Source: DATJLY01 sp963773665
Lineage (GTDB): Bacteria; Pseudomonadota; Alphaproteobacteria; ATCC43930; CGMCC-115725
Length of the DNA stretch: 64,000 nucleotides
Direction of reading: 5' to 3'
NCBI GenBank assembly: GCA_963773665.1
Contig: CAVZBZ010000002.1
Location: 682,001-746,000 of the forward strand
The notes beneath the pieces are model-generated. The model was not told the origin of the DNA and made no database searches. It saw only the letters and a list, made by a program, of their open reading frames with translations. Numbering within the stretch: the stretch's first letter is position 1; each line of letters opens with the position of its first letter. Both the position numbers and the translations under genes were made by a program. Positions 17,645-24,967 of the stretch are shown here, piece by piece.

Positions 17645-18592
17645 ATGACATTAGACCTTTCCGACCCAACCTTCACCGACGAACGCAAAGCGCGTGAGTA
17701 TTTCGAGGCGATCCGCTGGCCGCAAGGTCCGATCTGCCCGCATTGTGGAAACGCGGACGCCAAGCGCATCTACAAGATCGCCGCGAATGTGGCGCACGGC
17801 GTCCGCGAGGGGCTTCATTCCTGCCAAGACTGTCTTGGTCAGTTCACGGTTATGACCGGCTCCGTCATGGAAAGCAGCCACCTTCCCTTAACCAAGTGGG
17901 CCATCGCGTTTCGACTTATGAGCGGTGCCAAGAAAGGCATCTCGGCGCACCAGCTCCACCGCACGCTCGGCGTCAGCTACAAGACAGCATGGTTCCTTTG
18001 TATGCGCGTCCGCGAAGCGATGCGCGATGCGAACCTCCCTCCGCTCGGCGGCAATGGCAAGATCGTGGAAGCGGACGAAACCTATGTCGGCGGCAAGCCG
18101 CGCAAGGGGACCGATGGCCGCGCCACACGCAAGTATCGCAAGACGCCGGTTGCCGTGCTGGTGGAACGCGACGGTCGCGCCCGCGCAGTCCCGATGGAGG
18201 AACCGTTTCTCGGCACGCTAAAGCGCAACATTGCCGCGAATGTGGAGCACGGAACCGAAATCCACACCGACGAACACCGAGGCTATCTCGGCGTGGAGAA
18301 GATCACTGGCGCGCCGCATCTTTCTGTCAACCACACACAAGGCGAATACGCGCGCGAGGATATTCACGTCAACACGGCGGAAAGCTGGAACGCGCTGTTG
18401 AAGCGTTCAATCGTCGGCTCGTTCCACCATGTGTCGCGCGAGCATCTTGCCCGCTATTGCGACGAGGTTTCGTTCCGCTGGGATCGACGCGAAATCGACG
18501 ATACCGAGCGCACGGCGCAAGCCATTAAGGGCGGCGAAGGCAAGCGCCTCACTTATCGGCGGACTCGTCTCTCCGAACGCGAAGGCCCGTGA
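17645..18592 (+). CDS. IS1595-family transposase (second type)
   Basis: 315 residues with an N-terminal zinc ribbon (CPHCGN, CQDCLGQF) and ISXO2-type nuclease motifs: VEADETYVGGK, IHTDEHRGY and VNTAESWNALLKRS. It shares overall organisation with the transposase at 16479-17399 (SYKTAWF/TYKTAWF, YVGGK, FHHVS/YHHVS), but is clearly a different subgroup. It is expected to cut and join the ends at 17580 and 23990. Confidence 0.92.
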   Translation: MTLDLSDPTFTDERKAREYFEAIRWPQGPICPHCGNADAKRIYKIAANVAHGVREGLHSCQDCLGQFTVMTGSVMESSHLPLTKWAIAFRLMSGAKKGISAHQLHRTLGVSYKTAWFLCMRVREAMRDANLPPLGGNGKIVEADETYVGGKPRKGTDGRATRKYRKTPVAVLVERDGRARAVPMEEPFLGTLKRNIAANVEHGTEIHTDEHRGYLGVEKITGAPHLSVNHTQGEYAREDIHVNTAESWNALLKRSIVGSFHHVSREHLARYCDEVSFRWDRREIDDTERTAQAIKGGEGKRLTYRRTRLSEREGP

Positions 18593-18612
18593 GTTAGCGC
18601 GCCTCCGCCGCA

Positions 18613-18795
18613 TCATTTCGATCTTGGAGAACCTTTAGCGGCCTTCGCCCGCGCCATTGATTTGGCGCGCGGCGTTGTGCCCTCAAATTGCTTGCGCGGC
18701 TTGTGTGGCAACGCGAACGCGCGGCGGACCAATTCATCCATGCGCCGCGCGGCTTCCTCGGGGCTGTAGTGATCCTCGTTCTTCGATCCCTTCAT
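18613..18795 (-). CDS. Small basic protein, transposon passenger
   Basis: 60 residues, starting MKGSKNEDHYSPEEAA. An N-terminal acidic helix (SPEEAARRMDELVRRAF) is followed by PHKPRKQ and a Lys/Ala-rich tail. It is read toward the transposase stop, 20 bp away. No function is known; its position at the same place relative to the transposase as other small basic passengers supports it being real. Confidence 0.5.
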   Translation of the reverse strand: MKGSKNEDHYSPEEAARRMDELVRRAFALPHKPRKQFEGTTPRAKSMARAKAAKGSPRSK

Positions 18796-18811
18796 GGGCG
18801 AATCTTAGTCC

Positions 18812-19090
18812 TCATTTGCCTGCTGAGCTATCTGGCTTTTCGGCAGCCGCAAGAGCCGCTTTGCGCTCTTGGATGCATTTGTCTCGACGATCATTCGCTG
18901 CTGAGATAGCGGCACCATCGGCGGAGTAAGCTACGGCAATACCTACAAGACCAAACATCATCCCGGTATTATACGATGCTGGCATGGGGTTCTCGTTGAA
19001 ACACTGCTGAGTAATCTGGAAACCTTCTCCACAGCCACTTAAAGCCAACGCCAACAGAATAAGTGCGGTTGCCACAGGGGTCTTTCGCAT
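18812..19090 (-). CDS. Small lipoprotein, transposon passenger
   Basis: 92 residues. Signal sequence with lipobox ALSGC (Cys20), then a short domain containing one more Cys (QQCFNENP), a glycine-rich hydrophobic stretch (MMFGLVGIAVAY) and a terminal charged helix with Cys (RDKCIQERKAAL). Its ATG is two bases after the stop of the interrupted gene upstream, so the two would have been translated together before the IS256 insertion. Function unknown. Confidence 0.6.
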   Translation of the reverse strand: MRKTPVATALILLALALSGCGEGFQITQQCFNENPMPASYNTGMMFGLVGIAVAYSADGAAISAANDRRDKCIQERKAALAAAEKPDSSAGK

Positions 19091-19401
19091 TATCAGTTTC
19101 CCCCTATTTTAGAAATAGTCGTGGCGCGTGTCCGTTTTTCGATTGGGCGGATTATTGCCGCGGCCCCATCCAAGAAGTCGGCAATCTTCTGAGCATTAGC
19201 TTCTGTGACGCTGTTGCGGTTGCAACTCTGCCAAATTGGTGTTTCCGTGTTAGTTATGAGCTTGTCTAAATCATCGAAAGACAGGTTCACATATTTCATT
19301 GTTATAAGGCGATCCACTTGGTCCTCATCGTCGTCAGCTACCGTCAAGAGCATGTGAACTGAAAGCAATTTCCCTTGGACCAGAGACATGCGGGTCCATA
19401 G

Positions 19402-19409
19402 GTTTTGAA
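19402..19409 (+). repeat. 8-bp target duplication, left of IS256 copy 1
   Basis: GTTTTGAA, repeated at 20826-20833 on the other side of the element. Confidence 0.88.
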
Positions 19410-20825
19410 GGTCGTGTCCCCGGTGGTGGTGTAGGAGCTGTGGGTAAGTAGCCTGCCGCAGCGACCGCAAGAGTCAGGCGGCGGCGGGCTACTTATCCAC
19501 GGCGGTGGCCACCGCGGTGTTCTTCGGTAGGGTTGGGTTGCGACACGCAACTCTGACCTGGAGACCACCACGATGACCGACGACAAGATCGCGCTTCGCG
19601 AGCTGCTGGAAAAGGGCTCTGACGCGACGTTCCTTCGCGAGATGATCGGCTTTGCCGCGACCCGTCTGATGGAGTTGGAGAGCGAGAGCCTGTGCGGCGC
19701 CGGGCACGGCGAGCGCAGCGATGCCCGGCGCAACCATCGCAATGGCTATCGCGACCGCGACTGGGAGACCCGCGCCGGCACGGTCGAGCTGCGCATTCCG
19801 AAGCTGCGCCGGGGCAGCTACTTTCCGGGCTTCCTGGAGCCGCGCCGCACCGCCGAGAAGGCGCTCACGGCGGTCATTCAGGAGGCCTACGTCCAGGGGA
19901 TATCGACCCGCTCGGTGGACGAGCTGGTGAAGGCCATGGGCATGGAGGGCGTCAGCAAGAGCCAGGTCTCGCGGCTCTGCGGCGAGATCGACGAGCGCGT
20001 CAAAGCCTTCCTGTCGCGGCCGATCGAGGGCGAGTGGCCGTATCTCTGGCTCGATGCGACCTACGTCAAAGCGCGCCGCGACCACCACATCGTCTCGGTC
20101 GCGGTCATCGTCGCGGTGGCCGTGAACACCGACGGGCGCCGCGAGGTGCTCGGCATGACCGTCGGTGACAGCGAAGCCGAGCCGTTCTGGATCGGGTTCC
20201 TGCGCGGCCTGCGCCAGCGCGGCCTGCGCGGCGTCAAGCTCGTCGTCTCCGACGCGCATGACGGGCTCAAGGCCGCGATCACCAAGATCCTCAACGCGAC
20301 ATGGCAACGCTGCCGCTTCCACTTCATGCGCAACGCCATGGCGCATGCGGGCAAGACGCAGCGCCGCATCGTCGCCGCGTGGATCGGCACGGCGTTCGCC
20401 GAGACCGACCCCGAAGCGGCGCGAGCCCAGTGGCGCAAGGTCGCCGACCAGGCCCGGCCGCGAGTGCCCAAGCTGGCGGCCCTGATGGACGACGCAGAGG
20501 CCGACGTGCTCGCCTACATGGGCTTCCCGGCGCCGCACCGCGCCCAGCTCTGTAGCACCAACCCGCTGGAGCGGCTCAACAAGGAGATCAAGCGCCGCAG
20601 CGATGTCGTCGGAATCTTCCCCAACGAAGCCGCCGTCATCCGCCTCGTCGGCGCACTGCTGCTCGAGCAGAACGACGAATGGGCCACCACGCGACGCTAC
20701 ATGAGTTTGGAGACGCTCGGTGCCGTGAGCGATACTGCCCTCGTCAGCTTGCCAGCCCTGGCAACCTGACGGCGGTCCAACCCGCCGGCGAGCACTGCTC
20801 TTACACCACGCCCTGGGGCACGATC
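19410..20825 (+). mobile_element. IS256-family element, copy 1
   Basis: 1416 bp. Left end GGTCGTGTCCCCGGTGGTGG; inverted right end GATCGTGCCCCAGGGCGTGG; both continue to TGTARGAGC. It carries one transposase gene and splits the gene at 19093-21038. GTTTTGAA duplications on both sides are matched, so this copy inserted independently of copy 2. Confidence 0.9.
19573..20769 (+). CDS. IS256-family (mutator-type) transposase, copy 1
   Basis: 398 residues, the usual length. The DDE triad is visible: Asp in YLWLDATYVKARRD, Asp in KLVVSDAHDGLKA, and Glu in STNPLERLNKEIKRR. ATG at 19573 follows CTGGAGACC. The translation is identical to that of copy 2 in every frame examined, so the two are probably identical in DNA and recently duplicated. 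Confidence 0.95.
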   Translation: MTDDKIALRELLEKGSDATFLREMIGFAATRLMELESESLCGAGHGERSDARRNHRNGYRDRDWETRAGTVELRIPKLRRGSYFPGFLEPRRTAEKALTAVIQEAYVQGISTRSVDELVKAMGMEGVSKSQVSRLCGEIDERVKAFLSRPIEGEWPYLWLDATYVKARRDHHIVSVAVIVAVAVNTDGRREVLGMTVGDSEAEPFWIGFLRGLRQRGLRGVKLVVSDAHDGLKAAITKILNATWQRCRFHFMRNAMAHAGKTQRRIVAAWIGTAFAETDPEAARAQWRKVADQARPRVPKLAALMDDAEADVLAYMGFPAPHRAQLCSTNPLERLNKEIKRRSDVVGIFPNEAAVIRLVGALLLEQNDEWATTRRYMSLETLGAVSDTALVSLPALAT

Positions 20826-20833
20826 GTTTTGAA
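20826..20833 (+). repeat. 8-bp target duplication, right of IS256 copy 1
   Basis: Second copy of GTTTTGAA. Confidence 0.88.
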
Positions 20834-21055
20834 GACAGAAGAATTCTGTCCAGAACATCCCTTGATTATCTGGCGAGAGACCGAAACCAGCGGAGTTTAT
20901 GAGATTCTGCTCAGTGGCAGATGCGTCTCCCATGAGAGAGACTGACGTATTCCATAATGCCAAAAGGTTTGCACTGTCGTCCGCACGCGCAGGACCAATG
21001 AACAGCGGGAGAAGGCATGCAAGAATAAGCACTCGCATAAAATTCTCCCCGTTCT

Positions 21056-21316
21056 GCCCGGCTGGAGCCGGGCGGGTGATTGCGCGCGAACAGGGTCCAA
21101 CACGCCCCACGTATTCCCCAGCGCGGGGAGCTACCCCGCGCCGTACGAAAGGTGTTTTATTCCGTGGGCCGCCCGACAAAGCGGGAGACCCTGTTCGCGC
21201 GCAAAAGCGCGGTCCCTGTCGGCAATCACTCCGTCAAGGACGATGCGAGACTACACCCGAATCTGGACTATTGGCGAGTCAGTTGGGTGGGGCCGGATTC
21301 GCACCTGGCCCCACCC
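21056..21316 (-). ncRNA. Candidate structured RNA leader in transposon passenger region
   Basis: No gene lies between 21039 and 21360, yet the segment is full of perfect inverted repeats. (a) GCCCGGC/GCCGGGC at 21056-21062 and 21067-21073, loop of 4. (b) An 18-bp perfect stem, 21080-21097 with 21187-21204 (TTGCGCGCGAACAGGGTC). (c) Inside it, GCGCGGGG/CCCCGCGC at 21121-21128 and 21134-21141, loop of 5, plus CCCACG/CGTGGG. (d) A 10-bp stem, 21285-21294 with 21307-21316 (GGGTGGGGCC). It precedes the split secreted-protein gene on the reverse strand and the split small gene on the forward strand, so it could be a long structured 5' leader or an independent RNA. Class unknown. Confidence 0.5.
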
Positions 21317-21437
21317 GTCGCTATCCTAGAGGTTGCAACACCGAACTAGGAGCGAATGTCATGGCTGGCGCAAGAGAGACACTGTTCCAAGAGCATTTCC
21401 CAACATTCACGGATGAACAAGCGGCGACGTTTTACGG

Positions 21438-21445
21438 AACAAACG
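21438..21445 (+). repeat. 8-bp target duplication, left of IS256 copy 2
   Basis: AACAAACG, repeated at 22862-22869. Confidence 0.88.
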
Positions 21446-22861
21446 GATCGTGCCCCAGGGCGTGGTGTAAGAGCAGTGCTCGCCGGCGGGTTGGACCGCC
21501 GTCAGGTTGCCAGGGCTGGCAAGCTGACGAGGGCAGTATCGCTCACGGCACCGAGCGTCTCCAGACTCATGTAGCGTCGCGTGGTGGCCCATTCGTCGTT
21601 CTGCTCGAGCAGCAGTGCGCCGACGAGGCGGATGACGGCGGCTTCGTTGGGGAAGATTCCGACGACATCGCTGCGGCGCTTGATCTCCTTGTTGAGCCGC
21701 TCCAGCGGGTTGGTGCTACAGAGCTGGGCGCGGTGCGGCGCCGGGAAGCCCATGTAGGCGAGCACGTCGGCCTCTGCGTCGTCCATCAGGGCCGCCAGCT
21801 TGGGCACTCGCGGCCGGGCCTGGTCGGCGACCTTGCGCCACTGGGCTCGCGCCGCTTCGGGGTCGGTCTCGGCGAACGCCGTGCCGATCCACGCGGCGAC
21901 GATGCGGCGCTGCGTCTTGCCCGCATGCGCCATGGCGTTGCGCATGAAGTGGAAGCGGCAGCGTTGCCATGTCGCGTTGAGGATCTTGGTGATCGCGGCC
22001 TTGAGCCCGTCATGCGCGTCGGAGACGACGAGCTTGACGCCGCGCAGGCCGCGCTGGCGCAGGCCGCGCAGGAACCCGATCCAGAACGGCTCGGCTTCGC
22101 TGTCACCGACGGTCATGCCGAGCACCTCGCGGCGCCCGTCGGTGTTCACGGCCACCGCGACGATGACCGCGACCGAGACGATGTGGTGGTCGCGGCGCGC
22201 TTTGACGTAGGTCGCATCGAGCCAGAGATACGGCCACTCGCCCTCGATCGGCCGCGACAGGAAGGCTTTGACGCGCTCGTCGATCTCGCCGCAGAGCCGC
22301 GAGACCTGGCTCTTGCTGACGCCCTCCATGCCCATGGCCTTCACCAGCTCGTCCACCGAGCGGGTCGATATCCCCTGGACGTAGGCCTCCTGAATGACCG
22401 CCGTGAGCGCCTTCTCGGCGGTGCGGCGCGGCTCCAGGAAGCCCGGAAAGTAGCTGCCCCGGCGCAGCTTCGGAATGCGCAGCTCGACCGTGCCGGCGCG
22501 GGTCTCCCAGTCGCGGTCGCGATAGCCATTGCGATGGTTGCGCCGGGCATCGCTGCGCTCGCCGTGCCCGGCGCCGCACAGGCTCTCGCTCTCCAACTCC
22601 ATCAGACGGGTCGCGGCAAAGCCGATCATCTCGCGAAGGAACGTCGCGTCAGAGCCCTTTTCCAGCAGCTCGCGAAGCGCGATCTTGTCGTCGGTCATCG
22701 TGGTGGTCTCCAGGTCAGAGTTGCGTGTCGCAACCCAACCCTACCGAAGAACACCGCGGTGGCCACCGCCGTGGATAAGTAGCCCGCCGCCGCCTGACTC
22801 TTGCGGTCGCTGCGGCAGGCTACTTACCCACAGCTCCTACACCACCACCGGGGACACGACC
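21446..22861 (-). mobile_element. IS256-family element, copy 2 (inverted)
   Basis: 1416 bp, same length and ends as copy 1 but in opposite orientation, starting GATCGTGCCCC at 21446 and ending GGGGACACGACC at 22861. Flanked by its own AACAAACG duplications. The two inverted copies enclose 620 bp that could invert by homologous recombination; matched duplications show that this has not happened, or has happened an even number of times. Confidence 0.9.
21502..22698 (-). CDS. IS256-family (mutator-type) transposase, copy 2
   Basis: 398 residues identical to the copy 1 transposase, including the DDE residues in WLDATYVK, VVSDAHDG and NPLERLNKE. The start at 22698 has the same CTGGAGACC context. 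It looks intact. Confidence 0.95.
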   Translation of the reverse strand: MTDDKIALRELLEKGSDATFLREMIGFAATRLMELESESLCGAGHGERSDARRNHRNGYRDRDWETRAGTVELRIPKLRRGSYFPGFLEPRRTAEKALTAVIQEAYVQGISTRSVDELVKAMGMEGVSKSQVSRLCGEIDERVKAFLSRPIEGEWPYLWLDATYVKARRDHHIVSVAVIVAVAVNTDGRREVLGMTVGDSEAEPFWIGFLRGLRQRGLRGVKLVVSDAHDGLKAAITKILNATWQRCRFHFMRNAMAHAGKTQRRIVAAWIGTAFAETDPEAARAQWRKVADQARPRVPKLAALMDDAEADVLAYMGFPAPHRAQLCSTNPLERLNKEIKRRSDVVGIFPNEAAVIRLVGALLLEQNDEWATTRRYMSLETLGAVSDTALVSLPALAT

Positions 22862-22869
22862 AACAAACG
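22862..22869 (+). repeat. 8-bp target duplication, right of IS256 copy 2
   Basis: Second copy of AACAAACG. Confidence 0.88.
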
Positions 22870-23151
22870 GCGGCGAGGTAGTAAGCTTTTGCGGACGGCC
22901 CGGAGCCCCGGATGTTTTCGTTGCTGCTTTTGCGACGCAGACGAGAAAACTGGGGCCAGTTGCCCTAAATCCCGTAGTGGCGCGGGTTTTGTATCGCGAA
23001 CTCGGCGCGTACTTGAACGCGCGCGGGCTTCTTTAACGACGGCCTCGAATAGTGGCATTGGCATCGCGCGAAATTTCTCAATCTCGCGCTTAAACCATGC
23101 ATCAAAGCGAGCCGACATGTGCGACGATTTCCTAGACACTTAGGGAACGCT

Positions 23152-23823
23152 ATGGCACGCGGACCAGCCGACAGGTACGGCAAAACGCCGAAACCAGCTT
23201 CGCAAACGGAAGAGGGCAAGCAGCGTGAGCAGGCGTATTTCGCCGCGCTTGGCCGGTTCGTTCACATGTTCGCGAAAGTCGAATTCGCGATGACGCTGGC
23301 CTTGTGGCATTACGCAAAGACGCCGAATCCCATCGCTCGCGCCGTGTTCTCCGGTGTGCGCGTAAAAGAGGCGGCTGGATTTATCGGACGTTTGGCAGAC
23401 GTGACTGGCATAAGCGCAGAGGCCCGCGCCGAATTGAAATACCTTTTCGACCACTTGGGCGATATTACCAGCGCACGGAATGACCTTCTGCACTATGGCG
23501 CGGTTTCTGTTGCGGAAGGCACCCCATCCGTGACTAACGCGCTTAAGGCATTGGACGAAACGAGGATCACAAGTTTCCCGGTATCGCCCGAAAACCTCGC
23601 CGACATGACAGCCGATCTCGTCAAGATCATCATGCATTTGCATTCGTCCCACTCGGGACGCGCGCCCTTGCGCGGCGCGGTGGCGCTCGAAATCTTGCGC
23701 GCTCCATGGCGGTATAGACATCGGCAGCAGCCCGTAAAACTGCATACGAAGGCGGCCAGATTTCCCCAGCTTCGCAAGCGCGCTCCAAAACGCGCTCCCC
23801 AGCCTCAATCATCTGGCGAGTGA
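23152..23823 (+). CDS. Hypothetical protein, transposon passenger
   Basis: 223 residues from ATG 23152, with AGGG 7 bases upstream. A helical domain covers about residues 20-140 (FVHMFAKVEFAMTLALWHY, DITSARNDLLHYG); the repeated RND..H pattern recalls HEPN-like helical proteins, but the RxxxxH motif of active HEPN RNases is not certain here. The last 60 residues are basic, Arg/Pro-rich and disordered. It is the last forward-strand gene before the right end of the transposon. Function unknown. Confidence 0.6.
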   Translation: MARGPADRYGKTPKPASQTEEGKQREQAYFAALGRFVHMFAKVEFAMTLALWHYAKTPNPIARAVFSGVRVKEAAGFIGRLADVTGISAEARAELKYLFDHLGDITSARNDLLHYGAVSVAEGTPSVTNALKALDETRITSFPVSPENLADMTADLVKIIMHLHSSHSGRAPLRGAVALEILRAPWRYRHRQQPVKLHTKAARFPQLRKRAPKRAPQPQSSGE

Positions 23824-23854
23824 TTGCCGGAGCCTTGGGCTCGCGCGCGCGCAT
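23630..23854 (-). CDS. Small protein overlapping antisense, unknown function
   Basis: 74 residues from ATG 23854. A charged segment (ITRQMIEAGERVLERACEAG) and a helix (AVLRAAADVYTAME) resemble the small ITxxMIEAG proteins common in alphaproteobacterial accessory DNA. It overlaps the last 194 bases of the forward gene tail to tail. Either or both may be real; I favour both because the forward protein's tail there is disordered. Confidence 0.42.
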   Translation of the reverse strand: MRAREPKAPAITRQMIEAGERVLERACEAGEIWPPSYAVLRAAADVYTAMERARFRAPPRRARARVPSGTNANA

Positions 23855-23990
23855 GTGCGTATTCTAGTGCCGCTGTACGCAGACTTTGCCATTTGGCTTG
23901 TCCTGGCTGCCTCGCTCTAAGGAACTGGAATCACGCCATAAATCGAGGCACACTACTTATAGATGCCTATTTGTGAAAGTGATAATTCCG

Positions 23991-23998
23991 CCTAATAC
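23991..23998 (+). repeat. 8-bp target duplication, right of second IS1595 element
   Basis: Second copy of CCTAATAC, directly after the terminal CCG at 23990. Confidence 0.9.
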
Positions 23999-24069
23999 GT
24001 ACGGGATAGGGCGCGGCAGCGCGGCGGTCAACCTTGCATGTCGATCCTGCGCGGCATGACCGACCGCAG

Positions 24070-24900
24070 CTAGGCCGCGACCTTCCACGCGGCATAGCCG
24101 CAGCCGACATAGACCTCCGGCACCGGGTCGTACGCCACCAGCTCGAAGCCGCGGCTGCCGGCGGCGGCGTGCGCGATCACCCAGTTGCGCACCTCGTGCG
24201 CGCCGTTGCCGGTGACCGGGAGCGTGCGCTCGAGATAATCGGCGAGCGGGCCGTCATGCCCCGCCGTGAAAAGGCGCAGGCATTCGTGGTCGAAGCGCTC
24301 GTCGATGGCGCCCATGGTCGGCTCGCCGATCGAGTGGCTGAGGCCCCCCGTCGCGAGGATGGCGACGCGCAGACGCTGCGGATACGACTCGATCGCGCGC
24401 CGCAACAGGCGCCCCCAGGTGAGGCAGCGCCGGATGGTGATCATCGGCGGCTCGAGATCGTTGACGATGATCGGCACGATCGGCGGCAGGCGCTTCAGGC
24501 CCATGCGCAGGAGCGGAATGCAAAACCCGTGATCGAGCTTCAGATGATGCGACACCGACGGCTCGAAATCCTCCTTGAGCGCGGTCTCGAGGAGATGCCT
24601 GCCGAGGCCGGGGTGGCCCGGTATCTGCTGCCACGGAAAATCCTTGAGGAACGGCTCGGGCGGGCCGTCATGCATCTCGCCGACGCCGATGCAGAGCGAC
24701 GGCAGATTGTCGAGGAAGAAATTGGCCCAGTGATCGGGCGAAATCTCGATGAGGATGTCGGGATTGGCGGCCTCGAAGCGCGCGCCCAGCGCCGAGAACC
24801 GCTCCTCGAACTGCGTGCGCCGCGCCGCCGGCATCTTGTCCCAGTCGCGCGCGATGAGCGGCCCGTGGCTTGCCGCGAACACTCCGACGAGACTTGCCAT
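24070..24900 (-). CDS. Class III (LigB-type) extradiol ring-cleavage dioxygenase
   Basis: 276 residues. Ligand motifs of the LigB superfamily are present: His12 in AASHGP, His57 in SPDHW, and KLDHGFCIPLL with the His that precedes the active-site pocket. Relatives are protocatechuate 4,5-dioxygenase beta subunit and 2,3-dihydroxyphenylpropionate dioxygenase; the substrate is unknown. The ATG at 24900 has GGAG 7 bases upstream; a longer frame would overlap the start of the divergent flavoprotein gene. The divergent pairing (67 bp apart) suggests shared regulation. Confidence 0.85.
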   Translation of the reverse strand: MASLVGVFAASHGPLIARDWDKMPAARRTQFEERFSALGARFEAANPDILIEISPDHWANFFLDNLPSLCIGVGEMHDGPPEPFLKDFPWQQIPGHPGLGRHLLETALKEDFEPSVSHHLKLDHGFCIPLLRMGLKRLPPIVPIIVNDLEPPMITIRRCLTWGRLLRRAIESYPQRLRVAILATGGLSHSIGEPTMGAIDERFDHECLRLFTAGHDGPLADYLERTLPVTGNGAHEVRNWVIAHAAAGSRGFELVAYDPVPEVYVGCGYAAWKVAA

Positions 24901-24967
24901 GGCGCGCTCCACAGGATGACGGGGCTGCATTATAGAAGCGCCGCGCATCTTTTCGTAAGATGGCCGC

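Larger units (their letters stand above)
19093..21038 (-). pseudogene. Secreted protein gene split by IS256 copy 1
   Basis: Two pieces of one gene. The 5' piece runs from ATG 21038 (GGGAG 7 bases upstream) to 20826, with a signal peptide (MRVLILACLLPLFIG, cleavage near ARADD) and ending in EFFCLQN. The 3' piece runs 19401-19093, starting LWTRMSLVQG. Removing the IS (19410-20825) and one GTTTTGAA duplication joins them in frame into 173 residues with no stop. The mature protein has two Cys (FFCLQ, QSCNRN), suggesting a disulfide. No family recognised. As it stands, both fragments read out of frame into the IS. Confidence 0.85.
21361..23036 (+). pseudogene. Small protein gene split by IS256 copy 2
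   Basis: The 5' piece starts at ATG 21361 (AGGAG 8 bases upstream; MAGARETLFQEHFPTF) and runs to 21445; the 3' piece runs 22870-23036, ending ELGAYLNARGLL. Removing the IS (21446-22861) and one AACAAACG duplication joins them in frame as 83 residues. The product is soluble, with a central AAFATQTRKLGP and a C-terminal NPVVARVLYRELG helix. Function unknown. A 100-residue reverse-strand reading across the 3' piece exists but has a poorer start. Confidence 0.75.
17580..23990 (+). mobile_element. Second IS1595-family transposon, enlarged by two nested IS256 copies
   Basis: A 6411-bp element. Left end CGGAATTATCACCTTGACAA and inverted right end CGGAATTATCACTTTCACAA share 18 of 20 bases, continuing through ATAGG. 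It is flanked by CCTAATAC duplications. Without the two nested 1416-bp insertions and their duplications it would be 3563 bp. Contents: transposase, a small basic protein, a lipoprotein, a split secreted-protein gene, a structured leader region, a split small gene, a 223-residue protein and an antisense-overlapping small gene. Its ends and transposase differ from the first element, so it arrived independently. Confidence 0.9.

Noticed and set aside
21285..21316. tRNA-like hairpin
   Set aside because: The reverse strand reads GGTGCGAATCC in a loop, like a T arm, but no acceptor, D or anticodon arms with proper spacing can be formed.
20899..22782. A 627-codon forward frame spanning passenger sequence and IS256 copy 2
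   Set aside because: It is a chimera of the 5' piece of a split passenger gene and the antisense of the transposase.
19410..22861. Treating the two IS256 copies as one composite transposon
   Set aside because: Each copy has its own matched 8-bp duplication, which a single composite insertion would not give.
22837..23139. A 100-residue reverse-strand frame next to IS256 copy 2
   Set aside because: It extends into the IS end; the forward reading has a better ribosome site and a protein-like C-terminus. Kept as an alternative only.
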